From: Fibrobacter sp. UBA4309
Lineage (GTDB): Bacteria > Fibrobacterota > Fibrobacteria > Fibrobacterales > Fibrobacteraceae
DNA length: 20,496 nt
Assembly: GCF_002395745.1 (NCBI RefSeq)
Contig: NZ_DGUN01000067.1
Location: forward strand, 1 to 20,496
Direction of reading: 5' to 3'
Part shown: one piece after another, positions 7,136 to 13,588 of the stretch
How the letters are laid out: every line of letters starts with the position of its first letter
How positions within the stretch are numbered: the stretch's first letter is position 1
Notes under the pieces: generated by a model
Told to the model about the DNA's origin: nothing
The model's input: the letters and a program-made list of their open reading frames with translations, nothing else
The model's database searches: none
Program-made: the position numbers and the translations under genes

Positions 7136-7681
7136 ATGAATATTCTTGCCCTCTTGGCCGATGGCTTCGAAGAAACGGAATTTGTCGTCCCGTTCGACCT
7201 GTGGCAGCGCGGAGGCTGCGAAGTCGTCACGGCATCCATCAAGGGCTCCACTGATGTCACCGGAGCGCACGGCCTGCCGGTCCAGGCAAACACGACTCTC
7301 GGCCAGATAAACCTCGCCGACTTCGACGGAATTTTCTTGCCCGGCGGTGGGCCGGGTGTCAAGAACCTAGCCGCATCGCCCGCTGTCGAGAAGGCCCTCT
7401 GCGCCATGAATGACGCGGATAAGTGGATATTCGCCATCTGTGCGGCCCCGCTCGTACTCTCGAAGGCCGGGCTTCTCGTCGACCGCCGCTGCACCTGCTT
7501 CCCCGGCCGCGAAGAAGACCTTGTATGCAAGGAATTCACCGAAGACCGCGTTGTCGTAGACGGGAACATCATTACGAGCCGCGGCGCAGGGACTGCAGAG
7601 GAATTCGCACTCGCAACTCTCGCCAGCATGACCGACGCCGAAACATCGGGCAAAATCCGCAAGCAAATCGTCGCAAGGTAG
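7136..7681 (+). CDS. DJ-1/PfpI family protein (YajL/ThiJ-like)
   Basis: A 181-residue member of the DJ-1/ThiJ/PfpI family. It opens with 'MNILALLADGFEETEFVVPFDLW', where Glu15 corresponds to the conserved Glu of DJ-1 (Glu18). 'GIFLPGGGPG' (65-74) is the usual glycine-rich turn, and the nucleophile elbow 'AICAAP' (100-105) supplies Cys102. 'GTAEEFALA' near the C-terminus matches the 'GTSFEFAL' segment of DJ-1. The family includes redox-sensing chaperones and enzymes acting on methylglyoxal or glycation adducts; the activity here is undetermined. AAAGGAG lies 4 nt upstream of the ATG. The Hsp33 gene begins 22 nt downstream, which may indicate a shared stress role. Confidence 0.92.
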   Translation: MNILALLADGFEETEFVVPFDLWQRGGCEVVTASIKGSTDVTGAHGLPVQANTTLGQINLADFDGIFLPGGGPGVKNLAASPAVEKALCAMNDADKWIFAICAAPLVLSKAGLLVDRRCTCFPGREEDLVCKEFTEDRVVVDGNIITSRGAGTAEEFALATLASMTDAETSGKIRKQIVAR

Positions 7682-7691
7682 GATTAATTTC

Positions 7692-7703
7692 TACATTTGG
7701 GCC
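7692..7703 (+). promoter_or_regulatory. candidate -10 element of hslO, leaderless start
   Basis: TACATT (7692-7697) is followed by six bases and the ATG at 7704. The arrangement TA(A/C)ATTTG, then G/C-rich bases, then ATG is nearly the same as upstream of lptE. No -35 is evident and no Shine-Dalgarno is present at a normal distance. Confidence 0.3.
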
Positions 7704-8585
7704 ATGAATTTCAAGGATAGAATCATCCGGGCCACCGGCAAGAGGACTCCGTTCCGCCTTATCGCCGTCGACCTGACCTCCACCATGAACGAGATTGGAG
7801 CCTACCACGGCGCGAAGGGCTACGCCCTCAAGCTGTTGGCCGAGAATTCCATCGCAAGCATTTTCCTTAGCGCTTCGCTCAAGTTCCCGGGGACAGTGAC
7901 GTTCTCCACCACGTTCGGCGGAGAAATCACGAAAATCCAGTCCGATTCGACCCCGATGGGACTCGTGCGCGCCATGATGCCGCAAGACGAACTCCTGGCC
8001 ATCGGCGCGAACGAGCCGGCGCTCGTACCGCAAAACATCAGCGTCATCAAGCTCGATGAACAGGGAAAACGCATCCACGAAAGCATCATCGAGGCGGCCT
8101 CCGTGTCGATGGGCCAGAACCTCGCCTACTACCTGCTGCAATCCGAGCAGATACGTTCCGCGGTGGGCATCGAGGCCCGGTTCAACAGGGAAAAACCCGC
8201 CAAGCTGGACTATGCGGCAGGATTCTATATCGAGGCGTTCCCCGATCTCGAGGAAAGGGATATCGCCATCCTCGAGCAGATTGTGCTGAATCTCCCGAAA
8301 TTCCCCGAACTGTACAAGGCCGAAGGATTCGACCTCGACGAACTGCTGGACCAATTACGCGGGCCTTATGACATCGACATCGTTCGCGAAATCGACCCGA
8401 AAGCCTACTGCCCCTGCAGCCACGAGCGCATGGTGGCAACGCTTGCGACCCTCAAGACCGCCGACCTCGAAGACCTCGCCAAGGAAGGCAAGGACCTGGA
8501 AGTCATCTGCGACTTCTGCCGCACGAAGTACACGATCACCTCCGCGGACTTGAACGAGATTATAAAGGAAAGAAATCAGCCATGA
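7704..8585 (+). CDS. hslO: Hsp33 redox-regulated chaperone
   Basis: A 293-residue Hsp33, a cytoplasmic holdase that is switched on by oxidation. The N-terminal domain keeps family segments such as 'RLIAVDLTSTMNEI', 'GTVTFSTTFGGEI' and 'ESIIEAASVSMGQNLAYYLLQSEQ'. The C-terminal redox switch is intact: C-x-C (Cys236, Cys238 in 'YCPCSHERM') and C-x2-C (Cys269, Cys272 in 'VICDFCRTKY'), which bind zinc when reduced and form disulfides under oxidative unfolding. Length is typical. It follows the DJ-1 gene by 22 nt but has no good ribosome site; a -10-like hexamer close to the ATG suggests an additional promoter. A 7-bp GCCTTGC/GCAAGGC hairpin lies just after the stop. Confidence 0.97.
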   Translation: MNFKDRIIRATGKRTPFRLIAVDLTSTMNEIGAYHGAKGYALKLLAENSIASIFLSASLKFPGTVTFSTTFGGEITKIQSDSTPMGLVRAMMPQDELLAIGANEPALVPQNISVIKLDEQGKRIHESIIEAASVSMGQNLAYYLLQSEQIRSAVGIEARFNREKPAKLDYAAGFYIEAFPDLEERDIAILEQIVLNLPKFPELYKAEGFDLDELLDQLRGPYDIDIVREIDPKAYCPCSHERMVATLATLKTADLEDLAKEGKDLEVICDFCRTKYTITSADLNEIIKERNQP

Positions 8586-8589
8586 GGTC

Positions 8590-8606
8590 GCCTTGCGACG
8601 CAAGGC
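8590..8606. other. short perfect hairpin after hslO
   Basis: GCCTTGC and GCAAGGC form a 7-bp stem with a GAC loop, 5 nt after the hslO stop. No T-run follows, so it is not a classical terminator; it could stabilise a 3' end. Confidence 0.4.
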
Positions 8607-8637
8607 TCTGAGCTTAGCGCAACCCCAAACCTCATAC

Positions 8638-8672
8638 CTTATCACTAATCACTAACCACTAATCACTGATTA
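8638..8672. repeat. 7-bp degenerate tandem repeat array (unit CTAATCA)
   Basis: Five units of exactly 7 bp fill the gap up to the ATG at 8672: CTAATCA twice, plus CTTATCA, CTAACCA and CTGATTA; a sixth, weaker unit may precede them. No Shine-Dalgarno is present before the downstream gene. It has the same period as the arrays near 13118, 13550 and 17594. Confidence 0.75.
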
Positions 8673-9289
8673 TGTTCACTAAGCAATGTGTCGTTACCCT
8701 GGACCTTGAAGGAGTTCTCGCCCCCGAAATCTGGATTGCCGTCGCCGAAAAGACGGGCATCAAGGACCTGCGCCTCACCACCCGCGACATTCCCGACTAC
8801 GACGTGCTCATGAAGGGCCGCATCGCGATTCTCGAGCGCGAAAACATCAAGCTTTCGGACATCCAGAACGTGATTGCAAACCTCGGACTCCTCGACGGTG
8901 CACGCGACTTTATGGACAAACTCCGCGACGAAGCCCAGGTGATTATTCTTTCGGACACGTTCCAGGAATTCGCCTACCCCATCATGAAGAACCTCGGATT
9001 CCCGACGATCTTCTGCCACAACCTGGAAGTCGAAAACGACATGATCAAGGGTTACCACCTGCGACTCACCGACCAGAAGACGAAGGTCGTGAAGCACCTG
9101 CAGGACCTGAACTTCAAGGTGTTCGCGAGCGGAGATTCCTTCAACGACACGGGCATGCTCAAGCAGGCCGACAAGGGCTGTTTCTTCTGCGCGCCGGACT
9201 CCATCGTGGCCCAGTTCCCGCAGCTGGATTCCACCAAGACCTACGCCGAACTCTTGGAGAAATTCCACCAGTTCCAGGCCACGCTATAA
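8672..9289 (+). CDS. thrH: ThrH-like phosphoserine phosphatase / phosphoserine:homoserine phosphotransferase
   Basis: A 205-residue HAD-superfamily phosphatase. It closely follows the pattern of Pseudomonas ThrH: motif I 'LDLEGVLAPEIWIA' with nucleophile Asp11 and Glu13, 'TTRDIPDYDVLMK' (36-48), motif II 'ILSDTF' (92-97, Ser94), 'CHNLEV' (115-120), a Lys in 'DQKTK' and motif IV 'GDSFNDTGML' with Asp155 and Asp159. ThrH hydrolyses phosphoserine in serine synthesis and can pass the phosphate to homoserine. Glu replacing the second Asp of motif I is normal for this subgroup. It lacks a Shine-Dalgarno; a 7-bp repeat array abuts the start codon. It is followed by a terminator shared with a convergent gene. 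Confidence 0.92.
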   Translation: MFTKQCVVTLDLEGVLAPEIWIAVAEKTGIKDLRLTTRDIPDYDVLMKGRIAILERENIKLSDIQNVIANLGLLDGARDFMDKLRDEAQVIILSDTFQEFAYPIMKNLGFPTIFCHNLEVENDMIKGYHLRLTDQKTKVVKHLQDLNFKVFASGDSFNDTGMLKQADKGCFFCAPDSIVAQFPQLDSTKTYAELLEKFHQFQATL

Positions 9290-9305
9290 AAAAATCCCCC
9301 CCCCT

Positions 9306-9345
9306 AAAAAAAAGATGGAGCCAGAATTCCGGCCCCATCCTTTTT
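9306..9345. terminator. bidirectional terminator between thrH and the CE15 gene
   Basis: GATGGAGCC (9314-9322) pairs with GGCCCCATC (9331-9339) with one internal mismatch, flanked by eight A on the left and five T on the right. It serves two convergent genes. A run of nine C lies just upstream (9296-9304). Confidence 0.85.
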
Positions 9346-9367
9346 CTATCAGGAGTTAATAGATTTT

Positions 9368-11002
9368 CTAGTTCAGTGTCGGCGTTTCCCAATCGATCCA
9401 TTCAGACTTCTTAAAATCAATCGTCTGCGTGTTCTTGGAATAGTCGATCTTGCCCGTCTTGGCATCCTTGCCGAGCAGGAACTTGTTCATGAAGTCCTTG
9501 ACCTCGTCGAACTGTCCGTTGGGGAGCTGGCAGTGACCGTGACCGCCTTCCTGGCTGTAGGTGTAGTTTTCCGTCACGCCGAGAGCCTTGTAGGTTTCGA
9601 GAGAAGCCTGGCCGCAGTAGTTCGACGGCACTTCGCCAAGCCATTCCTGGCCAGCGTTATCGATGATGAGGAGCGCACGCGGTGCAACCATGCTCACGAG
9701 CATGTGCTGGTCGAACGGGAGCGTATTTTCCTTGCCGTCATAGTTCTTGAAGGAGGAAATCATCCACTTGCCTTCGGTACCGGCGCTGTTCAGGCCCTGC
9801 ACGAACTGCTTACCCTTCTGCCTGTTGACCTGGGCACCGACGCGCCAGAGGGAGGCGCCACCGGAACCGGATTCCTGCGGAATGGTAAGAGCGATACGTT
9901 CATCGAATGCACCCACGGCAAGCGTACCCTTGCCCCAGCGAGAGCAACCTGTCATGGCGAGGTGATGCACGTCGATACCCGCTTCCGGAGTCTTTTCGAG
10001 AGCGTCGATGATACGGCTGACCCCCCAGGCCCATGCGATGATGGTACCCTGGCCACCATTGTAGAGCTGGAAGAACATGCCGCCACCGCTTTCAGGAGCG
10101 ACATCGTCCGGGTTGAAGGTAATCATGGCGATATCGAGGCCGTTGGTGGAATTGCCGAGGCTTCCGCAGCCGCCGCCCATCATGCCGCCGCCAAACCCGA
10201 TGAGGGCCGGCTTCGGTTTGTCCTTGGTACCCGCGTTGCTGATCTTCACGGAGAACGAGCCGGATTTGCCCTTGTCGGTCACCTTGATGGTGAGCTTTCC
10301 GCCGGAGTAAGAGCCTTCGACCTTTTCAGGATTACGCGGTTTCTCGCCGAACATGAGCTTTTCGTACATCGCGCCGATTTCTTCGCGACGGCACTTCCAT
10401 TCCGCCTTCGTAGAAATCCTCTTGCCGTCGAGGCCCATGAACGGGTCCGGGAGTTTTGCGTTGTTTACGCTAGTGGGAATATTGCCGATCTGGCATTCGC
10501 TGCGGTGGTCTTCCACGAAGTCGGAGGAAGGCAGGACCGGACCGACATCAACGCTGCTGCTAGAAACCACGGGCGCAACCGAGCTGGAAGAATGCACGTG
10601 ACCGCTAGAATGCACGTGTCCGCTAGACCTTCCGATAGCGCTAGATGCCGGCACCGTCGCAGAACTGGAGCTCCCCGTCACGATACCCGAAGAACCGGGC
10701 TGTTCCTGTTCGGCAGAACTCTGCACGACGGCATCCGAGCTGGCCGGAAGCTGCGTTTCGGAAGAGGTTCCCAGGTCACCCGTGCCGGAACCCGAGAACA
10801 GATCCACGGAACTGCTGGATGCATTTGCTTGATTGATAGAGTCCTGGAGCGCCTGATTGGCAGAATCGGCGTCAAATGCACCGTACTGCTCCATAAGACA
10901 TTCTTCTGTTAAACATTCCGAGGTAGCAGCATTTTCGCTACCGCAGGCCCAAAGTCCGAAGGCGATGCCCGCCAACGGAACAAAAATCTTTGTTTTTTTC
11001 AT
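9368..11002 (-). CDS. CE15 glucuronoyl esterase, lipoprotein-anchored
   Basis: A 544-residue lipoprotein. The start at 11002 is chosen because it opens the signal MKKTKIFVPLAGIAFGLWAC (Cys20 lipidated); the 17 upstream codons from TTG do not look like a signal. Residues about 60-165 form a Ser-rich linker with a GHVHSS duplication. The catalytic part (about 180-520) matches carbohydrate esterase family 15: 'GFGGGMMGGG' (269-278), nucleophile elbow 'TGCSRWGKG' (351-359, Ser354), 'IPQESGSGG' (374-382, Glu377) and a late 'GGHGHC' with His488/His490. CE15 enzymes cut the ester between lignin alcohols and 4-O-methyl-glucuronic acid of xylan. A surface-anchored location fits a fibre-attached cellulose degrader. 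The gene appears monocistronic. Confidence 0.93.
   Translation of the reverse strand: MKKTKIFVPLAGIAFGLWACGSENAATSECLTEECLMEQYGAFDADSANQALQDSINQANASSSSVDLFSGSGTGDLGTSSETQLPASSDAVVQSSAEQEQPGSSGIVTGSSSSATVPASSAIGRSSGHVHSSGHVHSSSSVAPVVSSSSVDVGPVLPSSDFVEDHRSECQIGNIPTSVNNAKLPDPFMGLDGKRISTKAEWKCRREEIGAMYEKLMFGEKPRNPEKVEGSYSGGKLTIKVTDKGKSGSFSVKISNAGTKDKPKPALIGFGGGMMGGGCGSLGNSTNGLDIAMITFNPDDVAPESGGGMFFQLYNGGQGTIIAWAWGVSRIIDALEKTPEAGIDVHHLAMTGCSRWGKGTLAVGAFDERIALTIPQESGSGGASLWRVGAQVNRQKGKQFVQGLNSAGTEGKWMISSFKNYDGKENTLPFDQHMLVSMVAPRALLIIDNAGQEWLGEVPSNYCGQASLETYKALGVTENYTYSQEGGHGHCQLPNGQFDEVKDFMNKFLLGKDAKTGKIDYSKNTQTIDFKKSEWIDWETPTLN
10591..10626. repeat. 18-bp tandem duplication in the CE15 linker
   Basis: Two adjacent 18-bp copies differ at one base; each contains CACGTG. 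They encode the duplicated GHVHSS-type hexapeptide in the Ser-rich linker, so the linker probably grows by slippage. Confidence 0.7.
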
Positions 11003-11052
11003 AACCAACCCACCGAATAATGCCGTGAATTCGGCATCTTGAGGTACATTCA

Positions 11053-11058
11053 AATATA
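11053..11058 (-). promoter_or_regulatory. candidate -10 element of the CE15 gene
   Basis: TATATT on the minus strand about 50 nt before the ATG at 11002. No matching -35 is visible. The call rests on the hexamer and its position only. Confidence 0.3.
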
Positions 11059-11223
11059 AACTGCGCGAAAAAGCAGGGGTTTAGGTTCCAAAAACAATCT
11101 ATTTCCAAATTGTAATTTTTCTTTGTTTTTCGTTCAAAAACGCCAAAGCGTCAATTTATTTTTACAAATCTTCCGCTCCTGCGCATTTTTTAGCCACGCA
11201 TGTCACAGAAAATTGTACCCACG

Positions 11224-11252
11224 TTGCGGGGGCATATTATTTTGTATATATT
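11224..11252 (+). promoter_or_regulatory. candidate promoter of the lipoprotein / radical SAM operon
   Basis: TTGCGG (11224-11229) and TATATT (11247-11252) are separated by 17 nt, a sigma-70-like arrangement. The transcript would have a short leader of about 20 nt containing GGAGGG before the ATG at 11279. Confidence 0.4.
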
Positions 11253-11278
11253 TTCATCAGAAAAAAAGTGGAGGGTAT

Positions 11279-11881
11279 ATGTTTTACAAGCATTGGAATA
11301 AAATTGCACTGGCACTGACCGGATTCTTTTGGGCCAGCTGCGACAGCGATTCCACATCGGCAAACAATACCGAAGAACCGACAAGCAGTGAAACAAGTGG
11401 CACCAAGTCCAGCAGCTCCACGGAACAACCCTCCAGCAGCGAAGACTTCGGGAAAATCGTCCCGTTGTACGGAATCGAATACGAAAAAATCGTTTCTTCA
11501 AGCAGCATGGAAGAAATCATGCCCGCTTACGGAGTTCCAGACAGAATCGCCTGCATCGAGGACCCTGCTGGCAAAAAAAACGACGGCAGTACCGTTTTAA
11601 TGTGCGATGACGGCGTGACCTGCCAAGAAAAAGTGAGTGAACGCTGGGTGCCAGAATATAATTGTGTCGAGGACATTTGCCCTGACTACGGCGTAGTCGC
11701 TATCACCGAAAAGACCTACACCTGCGACGACGGGAACACCTACAACGAAGCGGAATTCCGCATGCGCTACGAAAAGTGGGAATCACCGGAGGTCCTTCCC
11801 GACGACACCTCGTACACAGAAGTTCAAGTCCTGTACGGCACGCCAGAATCCTTCAAGAACATGGAAAATCAAGAGAATTAG
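11279..11881 (+). CDS. rSAM-associated putative lipoprotein 1 (four Tyr-Gly motifs)
   Basis: A 200-residue lipoprotein, first gene of the radical SAM operon. The start at 11279 is set by GGAGGG just upstream and by the signal peptide shared with the next three genes (KHW near the N-terminus, lipobox ending W-A-S-C, Cys21). Residues 30-56 are Ser/Thr/Glu-rich. Tyr-Gly motifs occur at 64 (LYGIE), 84 (AYGVP), 137 (DYGVV) and 186 (LYGTP). The Cys-containing middle ('MCDDGVTC', 'YNCVEDICPDYG', 'YTCDDGNTY') resembles the fourth lipoprotein, including 'EFxxxY'. The pattern fits lipoproteins of the rSAM/lipoprotein system (TIGR04134-like, from memory), suggested substrates of the downstream radical SAM enzyme. 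Function is unknown. Confidence 0.82.
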   Translation: MFYKHWNKIALALTGFFWASCDSDSTSANNTEEPTSSETSGTKSSSSTEQPSSSEDFGKIVPLYGIEYEKIVSSSSMEEIMPAYGVPDRIACIEDPAGKKNDGSTVLMCDDGVTCQEKVSERWVPEYNCVEDICPDYGVVAITEKTYTCDDGNTYNEAEFRMRYEKWESPEVLPDDTSYTEVQVLYGTPESFKNMENQEN

Positions 11882-11899
11882 CTCTGCGGAGGATGGAAC

Positions 11900-12442
11900 G
11901 TGTTCTACAAGCACTGGGAAAAAATTGCACTTGCCCTGACAGCCCTCTTCTGGGCCGGTTGCGACGATTCTGGTTCATCGGCCGTATGCCTTTATGGTCC
12001 CGACCCCAATTATAGCAGCGAAGCAATCACGTTCGAATCCAGTTCCTCCGAAGAGGTAAAATCCAGTTCCAGTATCGCCGAAGAATCAAGCTCCAGCATC
12101 AGGGAACTTTTGAGTTCCAGCAGCATTGCCGTGGTGTACGGGCCAATGGCGGTCAATTGTTACAACGACACCGCCGTAAACGATTCGGGCAAGGTGTTCG
12201 ACATCATTAAATGCGAAGACGGGAAAAAATACCTGCACGAGCCCGGACTCTACGACGAGCTCCCTGAAACGCAAAAAGAACTGCCCGAAGGCGTAAACAT
12301 AAACATGCCAATGCCAAGCAATTCTTATGCCGGCAACTGCGAGATATGCGGCGACATCTGCTATGAAAGGGCGCCAGACGATTCCGTCATGGGAGGCTGC
12401 CGCCCGATAGTCAACTGCCCAGAAAAAAAGGATAATGAATAA
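11900..12442 (+). CDS. rSAM-associated putative lipoprotein 2 (GTG start)
   Basis: A 180-residue paralogue of the preceding gene, 18 nt downstream. It uses a GTG start supported by CGGAGGA upstream and by the shared signal peptide (MFYKHWEK..., lipobox F-W-A-G-C, Cys21). Residues 45-76 hold four poly-Ser blocks. Tyr-Gly motifs are at 32 (CLYGPD, shortly after the lipid anchor) and 80 (VVYGPM). Cys at 87 and 105, and a cluster 'NCEICGDICYE', 'GGCRP', 'VNCPE' near the C-terminus, could form disulfides or bind metal. The stop overlaps the next start by 1 nt (TAATG), so translation is probably coupled. It is a probable modification substrate, by context; no known function. Confidence 0.82.
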   Translation: MFYKHWEKIALALTALFWAGCDDSGSSAVCLYGPDPNYSSEAITFESSSSEEVKSSSSIAEESSSSIRELLSSSSIAVVYGPMAVNCYNDTAVNDSGKVFDIIKCEDGKKYLHEPGLYDELPETQKELPEGVNINMPMPSNSYAGNCEICGDICYERAPDDSVMGGCRPIVNCPEKKDNE

Positions 12443-13119
12443 TGCTCTACAAGCATTGGAAAAAATTTGCACTTGCGCTGACCGCCCTGTTCTGGGCTGG
12501 TTGCGAAGATTCCACCTCTGCAGAGGAGTGCCTCTATGGACCTCCGTCATATTACGGACTTCCTGAAAGCAGCGACGCGAGCGAAGATGGATCCAGCTCG
12601 AGCGAAGCGACCGGCAGCGAAACAAGCTCCAGTTCTTCCGAGGCGACCAAGCCGGAAAGTTCCAGCAGCGAATTCGTCGCCGGCCCTCTTTATGGTGTCG
12701 AGCCTCCCGATTCCATTGACGTCAAATGTTTCCCGATGGATTCCAGTGTATCGTATTTTCCCAACGATTTCAGTGCAGACAATGCCAAATTCTGGAAAGA
12801 GGAAGCGGCCAAGCACGATGCCGTAGCCAAGATAGATTCCGTCAAGGAGACGTTGGCCGAAACGCCCATGTGTCTTGAACACCTGCGTATGGAACTCGAC
12901 CAATTCGTGGCGCTTTACGGCGCTCCGACCATCATTAGAAATGCGGTAGAAAAATGCATTGACGGCACCATCAGGCCTAGCGAAGAATACGCAAAATTCC
13001 TGAAGATGAAGGAAGAGTGGGAAGCGAACAAGCCCGCCCTCGACGAAGAACTCCAGAAGGTCTACGAAGACAAGATGAAGGAAATCCAGGAACGGATTAA
13101 CAAGTGCCTGGAGAAATAG
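12442..13119 (+). CDS. rSAM-associated putative lipoprotein 3
   Basis: A 225-residue paralogue starting within the stop of the previous gene. AAAGGA lies upstream. The signal peptide (MLYKHWKKFALAL..., lipobox F-W-A-G-C, Cys21) is nearly identical to its neighbours. Tyr-Gly motifs: 32 (CLYGPP), 38 (YYGLP), 84 (PLYGVE) and 159 (ALYGAP). Poly-Ser blocks occupy 51-77. The C-terminal half (about 115-225) is charged and helical, with a possible coiled coil ('EEWEANKPALDEELQKVYED'), unlike the other three, so the paralogues share the leader and the YG motifs rather than one globular fold. Three Cys (30, 96, 144) and two late ones (172, 222) are present. Function unknown. Confidence 0.82.
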   Translation: MLYKHWKKFALALTALFWAGCEDSTSAEECLYGPPSYYGLPESSDASEDGSSSSEATGSETSSSSSEATKPESSSSEFVAGPLYGVEPPDSIDVKCFPMDSSVSYFPNDFSADNAKFWKEEAAKHDAVAKIDSVKETLAETPMCLEHLRMELDQFVALYGAPTIIRNAVEKCIDGTIRPSEEYAKFLKMKEEWEANKPALDEELQKVYEDKMKEIQERINKCLEK

Positions 13120-13159
13120 ACGAAAGAACGGCTCTATGAGCCTATAGACGAAAGACGAA
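13118..13159. repeat. 7-bp repeat array (unit AGACGAA)
   Basis: AGACGAA occurs at 13118, 13146 and 13153; the first and second copies are 28 bp apart, four periods of seven, so all are in phase. The middle four units are degenerate, and GGCTC/GAGCC forms a small hairpin there (13130-13142). The array fills the gap between lipoproteins 3 and 4. Confidence 0.6.
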
Positions 13160-13163
13160 AGAT

Positions 13164-13547
13164 ATGATAAAAAAACATTGGAAAAAATTTCTATTAAGCC
13201 TGTGCGCCCTGCTCTGGAGCGGGTGTAGCGATGATTCCTCCAGCGACAGCCCTTCGGCCGGGAAAAAACTGGTTGCCTGCGATTTTGACCAGATTTGCCC
13301 CGAATACGGCGTTTTCTACGATTGCGAAAACGAAGAAGACAAAATCAACGGCAATTACGAAAACTGCACCATGTCGTACCCCGCGTGCACGGACACGTAC
13401 TATTGTGAAGACGACGTCACCTGTTTCCAATCGACCGACGACGAAACGAAAACTTTCGACTGTCGCGATGAAAAGGACAACAAGACTGTCTACACCGAAG
13501 ACGAATTCAAGTCAAAATACTACGTCGAAAGTGAGCGCATCCATTAA
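13164..13547 (+). CDS. rSAM-associated putative lipoprotein 4 (short, Cys-rich)
   Basis: A 127-residue paralogue, the most divergent and shortest of the four. The signal (MIKKHWKKFLLSL..., lipobox L-W-S-G-C, Cys21) keeps K-H-W and the Trp before the lipobox. It has one Tyr-Gly motif (CPEYGV, 45-50), matching 'CPDYGV' of lipoprotein 1. Cys occur in 'VACDFDQIC', 'YDCENE', 'ENCTM', 'PACTD', 'YYCEDDVTC' and 'FDCRDE', ten after the anchor, an even number that suggests disulfides. The C-terminal 'YTEDEFKSKYY' parallels 'YNEAEFRMRY' in lipoprotein 1. No Shine-Dalgarno is clear; a 7-bp repeat array abuts the start. The radical SAM gene follows after 41 nt. Confidence 0.8.
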   Translation: MIKKHWKKFLLSLCALLWSGCSDDSSSDSPSAGKKLVACDFDQICPEYGVFYDCENEEDKINGNYENCTMSYPACTDTYYCEDDVTCFQSTDDETKTFDCRDEKDNKTVYTEDEFKSKYYVESERIH

Positions 13548-13549
13548 AT

Positions 13550-13584
13550 TTCACATTTCACACCTCACATTTCACACTCCACAT
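13550..13584. repeat. 7-bp degenerate tandem repeat array (unit TTCACAT)
   Basis: Five 7-bp units (TTCACAT, TTCACAC twice, CTCACAT, TCCACAT) occupy almost the whole gap between lipoprotein 4 and the radical SAM start at 13589. The unit is the reverse complement of the one at 17594. Confidence 0.8.
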
Positions 13585-13588
13585 TTTT

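Noticed and set aside
8638..8672. 7-bp array considered as a CRISPR or iteron origin
   Set aside because: Units are too short and lack unique spacers for CRISPR, and no replication or DnaA-box context is present; the same kind of array recurs before unrelated genes.
9296..9304. Run of nine C as a possible phase-variation tract
   Set aside because: It lies after the thrH stop and before a terminator, outside any reading frame or obvious promoter, so length changes would have no evident effect; it could also be a sequencing artefact.
9533..10912. 459-codon plus-strand frame opposite the CE15 gene
   Set aside because: Antisense shadow of a clear CE15 esterase with signal peptide and catalytic residues; the product shows no motif.
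11123..11278. N-terminal extension of lipoprotein 1 (52 codons)
   Set aside because: The paralogues all start at the MFYKHW-type sequence, and GGAGGG sits just before 11279; the extension covers the likely promoter.
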